Position numbers and translations under genes: made by a program. From contig NZ_RCUY01000001.1 of NCBI RefSeq assembly GCF_003667575.1, forward strand, positions 372,001 through 436,000: a stretch of DNA of 64,000 bases. Reading direction: 5' to 3'. Shown in pieces: positions 55,974 to 63,237 of this stretch (within the stretch, counting starts at the first letter, position 1; the number at the start of each line of letters is the position of its first letter). Source of the DNA: Mycetocola lacteus. Its GTDB lineage: Bacteria > Actinomycetota > Actinomycetes > Actinomycetales > Microbacteriaceae. The notes under the pieces were generated by a model, which ran no database searches, was not told the origin of the DNA, and saw only the letters and a program-made list of their open reading frames with translations.

Positions 55974-56001
55974 TTGTTTACCGAAACGTTTCGGTTAGGT
56001 T
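55974..56001 (+). promoter_or_regulatory. Importer-operon promoter with LacI operator in the spacer
   Basis: TTGTTT (55974-55979) and TAGGTT (55996-56001) are separated by exactly the 16-bp palindrome ACCGAAACGTTTCGGT. A repressor bound there would block RNA polymerase. Promoter hexamers are weak, the operator is certain as a sequence. Confidence 0.8.
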
Positions 56002-56040
56002 CCTTGCCCTGAGGGGCGCAATCACAAGGAGTATCACATC

Positions 56041-57375
56041 ATGGCAACAAGGAAGTTGCGGGCCTCCACACCCATCCGCCGCACCCTGATGGGTGTCTCC
56101 GTCCTGGCTACCGCCGCCCTACTGGCGGCATGCTCGGGCGGCGCATCCCCCACCTCATCCGACGGAAAACCCGCCGGTGACCTGCAGATCCTCGTCTCCA
56201 GCGCCGATGCCTCGGACGCCGCGTTCAAGGCGATCAATGCGGGGTTTGAAAAGAAATATCCCGACGTCAAACTCACCTTCTCCTCGGTTTCCAACGACAA
56301 CTATCCGGCAACCAAGTCGTCCCGACTCACCGCCGGAAACGTGGACATCGTGGTGGTCAAGAGCTTCAACGAGGTCCCCGAGTTCGCCAAGGAATCCACC
56401 TCGGATGACGTCCTGCTGGCACGCGCGGGTGGACTGCTGGAGCTCGGTAACGAAAAGTTCATGTCGAATTACACCCCCAGCGTGCTCGACGCGCAGCAGG
56501 TGGACGGCAAGCAGTTCGCGGTCCCCACGGGCCTCAGCTATTCCACCGGCGTGTACTACAACAAGGCCGAGTTCGACAAGCTGGGACTCACGGTCCCCAC
56601 GACCTGGAGTGAATTCGAAAACGTCATCTCCACCATCAAGGGTGCCGGGGATGTTCCCTTCGGCATCGGTGGCAAGGACACCTGGCCCGCAGGGCTCGCG
56701 ATGCTGGGTGCCGTGGCCGGCCAGTATCCCACCGTCGAGGCCAAGCAGAAACTGGTCGAGGGCCTGTGGAAAAACACCACCTCCCTCACCGATGCGGGCC
56801 CGCAGGGTGTACTCAACAAGACCGAAACCGTGTTCCAGAACGCCCAGCCCAACTTCGCCGGCACCGGCTACGACGAGATTCCCGCAGCCTTCGCCGCCGG
56901 GAAATTCGCGATGACCATCGATGGAACCTGGAACGAACCGACCATCTCGCAGGCCGTGGGTGGTGCCTTCGACATCGGCTATTTCCCCTTCCCCGGATCG
57001 GACAACGCCGCCGATAACGCGGCACTGAACGGCAAGATCGAGCTTCAGCTCGCGGTCGCCGCCAACACCAAGAACAAGACCGCAGCCCTGGCCTGGCTGG
57101 AATACTTCTCGGAGAAGGACAACTACACCACCTTCGTGGAAAAGTCCGGCTTCTCCCCCACTCAGCAGGACATCACCGCGACCCCGTTCCTCGACTCGAT
57201 CGCGCAGTACACCACCACCTTCCAGCCGGCGTGGGACACCCTGTGGGTGGCCAACAACAAGGCCGGTCAGGACGCCGTGTACCCGTTCAACTACCCGGCG
57301 CTCACCCCGCTGGGATCCAGCGACGCCACCAAGGCGGCGCAGTCGGCACAGGCAGCCTGGAAGGCCGCTTTCTAA
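56041..57375 (+). CDS. Sugar ABC importer, substrate-binding lipoprotein (GH130 locus)
   Basis: A 444-residue lipoprotein. The signal peptide ends with lipobox LLAAC. CUT1-type features are GDLQILVSSADASDAAFKAINAGFEKKYPDVKLTF, TWSEFENVISTIKGAGDVPFGI and FAAGKFAMTIDGTWNE. An AAGGAG site lies before the ATG. It begins the unit of importer, GH130 and HAD genes. Between it and the first permease gene is a strong hairpin, so it is probably made in excess over the permeases, as is usual for binding proteins. Confidence 0.94.
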   Translation: MATRKLRASTPIRRTLMGVSVLATAALLAACSGGASPTSSDGKPAGDLQILVSSADASDAAFKAINAGFEKKYPDVKLTFSSVSNDNYPATKSSRLTAGNVDIVVVKSFNEVPEFAKESTSDDVLLARAGGLLELGNEKFMSNYTPSVLDAQQVDGKQFAVPTGLSYSTGVYYNKAEFDKLGLTVPTTWSEFENVISTIKGAGDVPFGIGGKDTWPAGLAMLGAVAGQYPTVEAKQKLVEGLWKNTTSLTDAGPQGVLNKTETVFQNAQPNFAGTGYDEIPAAFAAGKFAMTIDGTWNEPTISQAVGGAFDIGYFPFPGSDNAADNAALNGKIELQLAVAANTKNKTAALAWLEYFSEKDNYTTFVEKSGFSPTQQDITATPFLDSIAQYTTTFQPAWDTLWVANNKAGQDAVYPFNYPALTPLGSSDATKAAQSAQAAWKAAF

Positions 57376-57423
57376 CCGCTGGTTTTCAGGCCCACGACCG
57401 TTAGTCGCTGAGCCAGATCGCTC

Positions 57424-57456
57424 GTGGGAGGCCCCGCCCCGTTCGGGGCCTCCCAC
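57424..57456 (+). terminator. Strong hairpin between binding-protein and permease genes
   Basis: A perfect 13-bp stem GTGGGAGGCCCCG / CGGGGCCTCCCAC with a 7-base loop lies about 50 bases after the stop. There is no U-tract, so partial termination or 3'-end protection of the binding-protein mRNA is more likely than full termination. An upstream CCCACGA (57391-57397) could pair with TCGTGGG (57422-57428) and compete with the stem. Confidence 0.7.
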
Positions 57457-57476
57457 CCAGATCCAAGGACGTATCC

Positions 57477-58388
57477 GTGTCTCAATCCTTCCCATTTCCC
57501 CGCCGTGGCCCGGTTCGGCTCACCTTCGGCATCGGGCTCGTGGTGCTTGCACTGTTCGGGCTGGTTCCCGCGGTGGGAGTGCTCGTGGTGTCCTTCACCG
57601 ACCTGCGCGGGCTCCCCTACCTGCCCGTCAACTGGGTGGGCATCCAGAACTACCTCGACTTCTTCTCCCCCGCCAAGTGGAGCGACAGCGCCAACGCGCT
57701 GACAAACACCATCGTGTTTGCGTTCTTCAGCACCGTCTTCCAGATCGCCCTCGCCCTGGGCATCGCGATCCTGTTGAACAAGCCTCTACGCGGACGCAAC
57801 TTCTACCGGGCCGTGGTGTTTATGCCCACGGTGCTGGGTGTGACGGTGACCGGTCTGGTTTTCTCGCTGCTGTTCAACGTCAGCGGCGGACCGGCCACCT
57901 CGGTGCTTTCCTGGTTCGGCGGCGAATCGGCGTTCTTCGGCGATCCCAAGATCGCCCTGGCCCTGGTCATCGTGGCCCAGATCTGGATGGTCCTCGGCGT
58001 CTCGGTGGTCATCTTCCTCTCGGGGCTGCAGGCCATTCCTGAGGAGCTCCACGAGGCCGCGAGCATCGACGGCGCCACCGGGTGGCAGCGCTTCCGGTTC
58101 CTCACCATCCCGATGCTGGCCCCCTCGATCACCGCCAACGTCCTGCTCGGGATCGTCAACGCCCTCCAGAGCTACCAGCTCACCTATGTCCTGACCGGAC
58201 CCAACAACCATTCCACCCAGGTCCTCTCACTGCTCGTCTACGTGCAGGGCTTCGGTGGCAAATCTGGAACCACCCTCTCGCAGTCCCAGGGGTACGCCGC
58301 ATCGATCTCGATGGTGCAGTTTGTCCTGGTGGGTGCGGTGAGCCTGATCGCGCTGTGGTTCCTGCGCCGACGAGAGGCCAAACTGTGA
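57477..58388 (+). CDS. Sugar ABC importer, permease 1 (GH130 locus)
   Basis: A 303-residue CUT1 permease with six helices. The EAA loop is IPEELHEAASIDGATGWQRFRFLTIPML near residue 190. The GTG start has AAGGA nine bases upstream, just after the intercistronic hairpin. Its stop overlaps the next start (GTGA). As in the GH13 locus, no ATPase gene is present, so a shared ATPase is expected. Confidence 0.94.
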   Translation: MSQSFPFPRRGPVRLTFGIGLVVLALFGLVPAVGVLVVSFTDLRGLPYLPVNWVGIQNYLDFFSPAKWSDSANALTNTIVFAFFSTVFQIALALGIAILLNKPLRGRNFYRAVVFMPTVLGVTVTGLVFSLLFNVSGGPATSVLSWFGGESAFFGDPKIALALVIVAQIWMVLGVSVVIFLSGLQAIPEELHEAASIDGATGWQRFRFLTIPMLAPSITANVLLGIVNALQSYQLTYVLTGPNNHSTQVLSLLVYVQGFGGKSGTTLSQSQGYAASISMVQFVLVGAVSLIALWFLRRREAKL

Positions 58389-59254
58389 GCGCCCCAACCC
58401 TGACCCGCCGCGAAGCCGCGGCCACCGTTCCGCCGGCCCCGCGACGGCGCAGAAAGCTCCGCATCGGTGCCTATCTCTGTATCGCGCTGATCCTGCTGGT
58501 GTTCCTGTTCCCGCTGGCCTACCTGCTGAACACCGCGCTGAAATCCAACGCCGAATTCATCGCCGACCCGGTCGGCATCGTCCGCGATCCCCAGTGGGGC
58601 AACTTCCTCGACGCCTGGAACCAGGGCAACTTCGGCTCCTACATCCTCAACAGTGTGCTCTACACCGGCGTGGGTGCCGCCATTGGCACCTTCATCGCAC
58701 TGGTGATGGCATTCCCCGTGTCCCGCGGCTACATTCGCGGGGGCAAGTGGTGGTCGATTCTCTTTGTGCTGGTGCTGTTCCTCCCCAACGCCCTGATCAC
58801 CCAGTTCCAGCTGCTGTATCGCCTCGGTCTCTATGACAACCGGCTCGGATACGTGCTGATGGTGGGTGTGGGGGTCGGCATCGGCCCACTGCTGTTCAGC
58901 GGATTTGTGAAGTCAATCCCCACCGAATTGGACGAGGCCGCGGCCCTGGACGGGGTTGGCTACTGGCGCTATCTGTTCAGTTTTGTATTCCCCTTGGCCA
59001 AGCCCGCGCTGGCCACGATCTTTATCCTGCAGGCCGTGTGGATCTGGAACGAGATCATCCTCGCGACCGTACTGCTCGCCGATCCCAGTAAGTTCCCGGT
59101 CACCGTGGGCCTCTACGCATTCAAGGGCACCTACTCGAACCAGTGGCCATTACTCGCGGCGGCCACCTTCATCGTGGCTGCCCCCCTCATCGTCGGTTAC
59201 ATCTTCATTCAGCGTTACCTGGTGAGCGGCGTCCTCGGCGCCGTCAAGGGTTAG
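58385..59254 (+). CDS. Sugar ABC importer, permease 2 (GH130 locus)
   Basis: A 289-residue CUT1 permease with six helices, starting with the GTG that overlaps the previous stop. The basic N-terminus (APRRRRKLR) precedes helix 1. The EAA loop is IPTELDEAAALDGVGYWRYLFSFVFPLAKP and the C-terminus YLVSGVLGAVKG. The frame is open far upstream inside permease 1, which is a coincidence of composition. It pairs with permease 1 to form the channel; GH130 follows after 44 bases. Confidence 0.94.
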   Translation: MSAPTLTRREAAATVPPAPRRRRKLRIGAYLCIALILLVFLFPLAYLLNTALKSNAEFIADPVGIVRDPQWGNFLDAWNQGNFGSYILNSVLYTGVGAAIGTFIALVMAFPVSRGYIRGGKWWSILFVLVLFLPNALITQFQLLYRLGLYDNRLGYVLMVGVGVGIGPLLFSGFVKSIPTELDEAAALDGVGYWRYLFSFVFPLAKPALATIFILQAVWIWNEIILATVLLADPSKFPVTVGLYAFKGTYSNQWPLLAAATFIVAAPLIVGYIFIQRYLVSGVLGAVKG

Positions 59255-59298
59255 CCACAGTTCCTGCGCCCGCGGGCGCACTCTCAGAAAGTTCTCGC

Positions 59299-60387
59299 AT
59301 GACTATTTCACGCTCCAACGCGCCCGAAATCCCCTACGTCCTTGACCGTATCGGCGTCCTGATGCGGCCCGAACCCGGGAATCCCCTGGAGGTCGAAGGC
59401 GTCCTGAATCCCGCAACTGCCTGGGGTACCGATGGGGAGCTGTACCTGTTCCCCCGCCTGGTCTCCGCGGGGAACGTCTCCCGCGTGGGCCGCGCCCGTA
59501 TCGTCCTTGATGAGGGTGGTGCCCCGGTCGGTGTGGAACGACTGACCCCCGTGCTAGAGGCCGACCGTGGCTGGGAACACGGTAGTAACCACGGCGGAGT
59601 GGAGGATCCTCGGATCACCCATATCCCGCAGATCAACACCCACGTGATGACCTACGTGGCGTTTGGCCCGACCGGCCCTCGCCCGGCCCTCGCCGTGTCC
59701 GCAGACGGCGAGCGCTGGACCCGTCTGGGCCCGATCCTCTTCGCCTATGAGGACAACCTGGATACCGATCTCAATCTGTTCCCCAATAAGGACGTGGTGT
59801 TTTTCCCCGAGGTGGTCCCCGACCCTCACGGGGTTCCGAGCATCGCGATGCTGCACCGTCCGATGTGGGACTTCAGCTTCGTCCGCCCCGATGAGGCCCC
59901 GCCGCTGCCGGCGGGAACCACCGATGATCGAGCAAGCGTCTGGATCTCCTACGTCCCGCTGGCCGACGTCGAGCGGGATATCCGTGCCCTCACCCGTCCC
60001 GGCGGGCACCGGTTTGTTGCGGGCTCGGAGTTTGATTGGGAAGCCCTGAAGATCGGTGCGGGCCCGGCACCGCTGCGCGTCCCCGAGGGCTGGCTGGTAC
60101 TGCACCACGGGGTGACGGGCACCGTGGTGGGCGGCGCCTTTGTCCCGCAGGACAACGTGCACTACGTCGCGGGAGCACTGCTGCTGGATGACAAGGACCC
60201 CTCGCGCCTTCTCTCCCGGACCGCAGAACCGCTGCTGGTGCCCGAAACCGCCGAGGAAACCTCGGGCACGGTAGCCAACGTGGTTTTCCCCACGGCAATC
60301 GAGAAGATCGGTGAGCGCACCTTTGTGTTCTACGGAATGGCCGATTCGATGATCGGTGTCGCGGAACTGCGCCGCACCACGGCATGA
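59299..60387 (+). CDS. GH130 beta-mannoside phosphorylase
   Basis: A 362-residue cytoplasmic enzyme with a five-bladed beta-propeller. GH130 members cleave beta-mannosides with phosphate to give alpha-mannose-1-phosphate. The diagnostic motifs are NPA(T) near residue 38, GWEHGSNHGGVEDPRIT (E102, D103), FPNKDVVFFPE and the C-terminal VANVVFPTAIE. There is no signal peptide, so the substrate comes through the ABC importer. The acceptor released (mannose, glucose or N-acetylglucosamine) depends on the subfamily and cannot be read here. The stop overlaps the HAD start (ATGA). Confidence 0.9.
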   Translation: MTISRSNAPEIPYVLDRIGVLMRPEPGNPLEVEGVLNPATAWGTDGELYLFPRLVSAGNVSRVGRARIVLDEGGAPVGVERLTPVLEADRGWEHGSNHGGVEDPRITHIPQINTHVMTYVAFGPTGPRPALAVSADGERWTRLGPILFAYEDNLDTDLNLFPNKDVVFFPEVVPDPHGVPSIAMLHRPMWDFSFVRPDEAPPLPAGTTDDRASVWISYVPLADVERDIRALTRPGGHRFVAGSEFDWEALKIGAGPAPLRVPEGWLVLHHGVTGTVVGGAFVPQDNVHYVAGALLLDDKDPSRLLSRTAEPLLVPETAEETSGTVANVVFPTAIEKIGERTFVFYGMADSMIGVAELRRTTA

Positions 60388-61220
60388 GCACGGACATCAG
60401 CACGGCGACTCGTGCTACCGTTTCTCAGGTGAGTGCCGTGACCGATTCCGCACACGCCGAGCTCCCCACCGAGCTCCCCGTGCTGCTGGCCTTTGACCTT
60501 GATGACACCCTGGCGCCGTCCAAGACGCGCCTGCCCGATGAGATGGCCCAGGTGTTTGCGCAGCTGTTGCCGCGCACCCAGCTCGCGGTGATCTCCGGCG
60601 GCCAGATCGGACAGTTCCGCTCGCAGGTCATCGAGGCGTTGGAAACCGCCGGGGCAACCCACCTGGAAAACCTGCACCTGATGCCCACCTGCGGCACCCA
60701 GTACTTCCGCTTTGTCGACGGTGCCTGGGAGCGTCGCTACGTTGAGTCGCTGAGCGACGATGAGAAAGCCCGCGCACTGCGTGCGGTTGAGGACTCCGCA
60801 CGCGAGCTGGGCCTGTGGTCCGAGGAGACCTGGGGCAATGTGCTCGAGGATCGCGAATCGCAGATCACCTTCTCGGCCCTGGGCCAGGAGGCACCCGTGG
60901 ACGCCAAGTACGGCTGGGACCCGACCGGAGAGAAGAAGGAAGCGCTGCGGGCCCGCGTGGCCGAGTTGATCCCGGACCTCGAGGTACGTGCCGGTGGATC
61001 AACCTCGGTGGATATCACCCGTCGCGGTCGAGACAAGGCCTACGGTGTGAACCGTCTGCTTGAGGCCACCGGCCTGGAGCTTTCGGACATGCTCTTCTAT
61101 GGGGATCAGCTCCAGCCCGGCGGCAATGACCACGCGGTGGCCGCGATGGGTGCCCGCACGGTCGAGGTGACCGGCTGGCCGGACACCCTCGCCCGTCTGC
61201 AGGCGCTGCTGGCAAACTAA
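60384..61220 (+). CDS. HAD-IIB hydrolase/phosphomannomutase-like protein
   Basis: A 278-residue HAD-superfamily protein of the C2-capped IIB group, resembling eukaryotic-type phosphomannomutases. The loop is D38-L-D40-D-T42, keeping both the nucleophile and the acid/base Asp. Further motifs are VISGG, DRESQITFSALGQEAP, GGSTSVDITRRGRDKAYG and FYGDQLQPGGND. Coupled by a 4-base overlap to GH130, whose product is mannose-1-phosphate, it is well placed to convert that to mannose-6-phosphate or to dephosphorylate it. Which one is an inference. The first ~30 residues are weakly conserved, so a start 15 codons later (GTG) is possible. Confidence 0.85.
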   Translation: MSTDISTATRATVSQVSAVTDSAHAELPTELPVLLAFDLDDTLAPSKTRLPDEMAQVFAQLLPRTQLAVISGGQIGQFRSQVIEALETAGATHLENLHLMPTCGTQYFRFVDGAWERRYVESLSDDEKARALRAVEDSARELGLWSEETWGNVLEDRESQITFSALGQEAPVDAKYGWDPTGEKKEALRARVAELIPDLEVRAGGSTSVDITRRGRDKAYGVNRLLEATGLELSDMLFYGDQLQPGGNDHAVAAMGARTVEVTGWPDTLARLQALLAN

Positions 61221-61230
61221 CGCTATTTCT

Positions 61231-61266
61231 CACAGCGGCCGGGTCCTTCGGGGCCCGGCCGCTGTG
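61231..61266 (+). terminator. Terminator hairpin after the HAD gene, TTCG loop
   Basis: A 13-bp perfect outer stem CACAGCGGCCGGG / CCCGGCCGCTGTG continues through a GU and two CG pairs to a TTCG tetraloop. A U-tract is missing. Confidence 0.75.
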
Positions 61267-61288
61267 CGTTCACGAGCCGACACACGCA

Positions 61289-61297
61289 TGTGGATAA
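61289..61297 (-). promoter_or_regulatory. Isolated perfect DnaA box
   Basis: The complement reads TTATCCACA, the exact E. coli R1-type 9-mer, 67 bases before the metallo-hydrolase start. Only one copy is present here. Confidence 0.4.
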
Positions 61298-61363
61298 CAC
61301 CTGCGGCTAAGGTTCAGATTCCTCCGCTATCGTTTCGTCGACAAGTGAATGAGAGGGATCCCA

Positions 61364-62005
61364 ATGGAACTCACCAAATACGCCCACGCAACCGTGACCC
61401 TGACCAAGGACGGACACGAGCTGCTGATTGACCCGGGCACGTTCACGACCAACACCGAGGAGCTCCTGGCCGGAGCCGATGCGGTGCTGATCACGCACGA
61501 GCACGGTGATCATTTTGACCGAGACAAGATTCTGGCAGCCCTGGAAACTCGGCCCGACCTGCCGATCTACGCTCCCGCGTCGGTGACCGCGCAGCTGCCG
61601 GCCGACCGGGCAAACATCCACACCGTCTCCGCCGGGTTCAGCGACACCGTCGCTGGCTTTGGTTTTGAGGTTTTTGGTGAGGACCACGCCCTCATTCACC
61701 AGACCATTCCGCTGGTTGCCAACGTGGGATATCTGGTGGACGGTAAGGTTTTCCACCCGGGCGATGCCTACCTCGAACCCGGAGTGCCCGTCGACACCCT
61801 GCTGGTGCCCACCAGCGGCCCGTGGGGCAAGCTCGGCGAAGCCATCGACTACGTCCGGGCGGTGGCACCGCGCCAGAGCGTGCAGATCCACGACCTGCTG
61901 CTCAGCGAACCGGGCCGCCAGATGAGCGGACGCATGCTCGGCGATGAGAACCTGACCGGAACCCCGATCTCAACCCTCGCCGATGGCGAGACGCTCGAGG
62001 TCTAA
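61364..62005 (+). CDS. Metallo-beta-lactamase-fold hydrolase (UlaG-like)
   Basis: A 213-residue cytoplasmic hydrolase. The metal motif THEHGDHFD gives H45, H47, D49 and H50; further ligands are likely in FHPGDAYLEPG. The opening MELTKYAHATVTLTKDGHELLIDPG is that of the UlaG/RomA-like group that lacks an insertion domain. Substrates of the group vary and none can be named. A GAGAGGGA site precedes the ATG used. The gene is isolated between two hairpins. Confidence 0.88.
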   Translation: MELTKYAHATVTLTKDGHELLIDPGTFTTNTEELLAGADAVLITHEHGDHFDRDKILAALETRPDLPIYAPASVTAQLPADRANIHTVSAGFSDTVAGFGFEVFGEDHALIHQTIPLVANVGYLVDGKVFHPGDAYLEPGVPVDTLLVPTSGPWGKLGEAIDYVRAVAPRQSVQIHDLLLSEPGRQMSGRMLGDENLTGTPISTLADGETLEV

Positions 62006-62022
62006 GCCTCACGCAGGTTTAT

Positions 62023-62059
62023 GAGCCGCCGGGACGATCCTCGATCCTCCCGGCGGCTC
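62023..62059 (+). terminator. Terminator after the metallo-hydrolase gene
   Basis: A perfect 12-bp stem GAGCCGCCGGGA / TCCCGGCGGCTC with a 13-base loop is followed by AGATATTT. It also lies after the truncated SDR gene on the other strand. Confidence 0.8.
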
Positions 62060-62078
62060 AGATATTTAACGCCGGTGT

Positions 62079-62430
62079 TCAAGCCGAGTAATCGGTGGAC
62101 CGGGCGGCATCGTGCTGTCGGGAAAGCTCGGTCCGCACGGCATCGAGTTTGGCACTCACGCGCGTCACGGTGTCGCTTCTCAGGAACAAGCGCTCGGGGA
62201 AGGCACCGCCCTCGATGGCGTCCACCATCACCGCCGCTCCGCGGATCGGATCGCCCGCCTGATTGTGGTTTGCCTGCGCGGTGATACCCCGCATCTTTCC
62301 CGCACTGGTCTGTGCATAGTCGGTTATTTCGGTAGAGGTGTGAAGGCTGCGCGCGTCGAGAAAGTCGGTCCGGAACAGGCCCGGCTCCACCACGCCCGCG
62401 GTGATTCCCAGCGGGGCCAGTTCCACCCTG
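62079..62430 (-). pseudogene. Truncated short-chain dehydrogenase (C-terminal third only)
   Basis: The frame encodes the C-terminal part of a classical SDR: RVELAPLGITAGVVEPGLFRTDF, then a helical end with GSDTVTRVSAKLDAVRTELS. The N-terminal Rossmann motif and the YxxxK active site are missing. Similarity stops abruptly near 62430, where lower-GC DNA begins, so the gene was probably cut by an insertion or deletion. The visible start (GTG) lies inside a conserved helix and the product would be inactive. Confidence 0.8.
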
Positions 62431-62462
62431 AGAGAAGGTAGCTCGGGTGCTCAGGCTGGATA

Positions 62463-62869
62463 ATGCTTGAACCCGCGGCACGGGAACTGATGCGGTATTG
62501 GGAACTAGTGCCTCCGAGATCGTGGCGGTGCTGAGGCTGAATGCTGGCCGGTTCTCTGAAGACCGTGGGATCTCAGACCTGGTTGGTGAATTCAGCGGCA
62601 AAAGTCCTGAGTTCACGGGTTGGTGGGCCAACCAGCGAGTCCGCGCCTATTCTTACGGCAAAAACGTCTCAGGCACGCGGTGGGGACCAGGGCAAGTAAA
62701 GTATCTTGAAACTCAGCTAGCCTGCCTAACCGTATCCTTGGGTTCTCGTCCTGAAACTATCGATCTGACACTCGGGCCGGTCTCAGATCTGTCTAAGATT
62801 CCTGATCCAATCAGAGTCTTCGTACGGTTCCACCACAGCCGGATTCTGACTTATTCTGCGTCCCAATAG
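62463..62869 (+). pseudogene. Frameshifted fragment of an MmyB-like XRE regulator
   Basis: In one frame the sequence reads MLEPAARELMRYWE and then runs into a stop. In another frame it continues as SEIVAVLRLNAGRFSEDRGISDLVGEFSGKSPEF and WWANQRVRAYSYGKN. Together these match the C-terminal ligand-binding domain of MmyB-like XRE regulators, with the frame change near 62497. The N-terminal HTH is absent and the end of the domain is not recognisable. This is a remnant, not a working gene. Confidence 0.7.
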
Positions 62870-62919
62870 TTTGAGGCACACCTCCTGAATATGCAGGGCT
62901 ACGCTGCTAGATTGATCGC

Positions 62920-63237
62920 ATGCCAGAATCCCAAGCACTCGACGCCCTTCGACAGTTTGTGCTCGAACGAGATTGGGGCCAGTTTCATTCGCCAAGTAAT
63001 CTCGCGAAAAGTATCAGCATCGAAGCTGGTGAGCTCCTGGAATGCTTCCAATGGAGCGATTCTCCCACGTCTGAGGTACGAGACGAGCTTGCAGACGTCC
63101 TCACCTACTGTTACTTATTGGCTGACAGGTTGGAGCTGGATCCCGAAGAAATTGTGCTGAACAAGCTCGAAAAAACTCGTGAAAAGTACCCGGTAGAAAA
63201 AGCGCGTGGGAAAAGTACTAAGTATGACAACCTCTAG
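62920..63237 (+). CDS. MazG-like nucleotide pyrophosphohydrolase
   Basis: A 105-residue all-alpha NTP pyrophosphohydrolase that would hydrolyse a (d)NTP to the monophosphate and pyrophosphate. The metal-binding pattern is E-x-x-E in IEAGELLECFQW (about residues 35-46) and E-x-x-D in VRDELADVLTYCYLLAD (about 54-70). The WGQFHSPSNLAKSI opening resembles the dCTPase/RS21-C6 branch, often found in phage and defence contexts. Its end overlaps the next gene by 14 bases, so the two are coupled. GC is visibly lower than in the core genome. Confidence 0.88.
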   Translation: MPESQALDALRQFVLERDWGQFHSPSNLAKSISIEAGELLECFQWSDSPTSEVRDELADVLTYCYLLADRLELDPEEIVLNKLEKTREKYPVEKARGKSTKYDNL

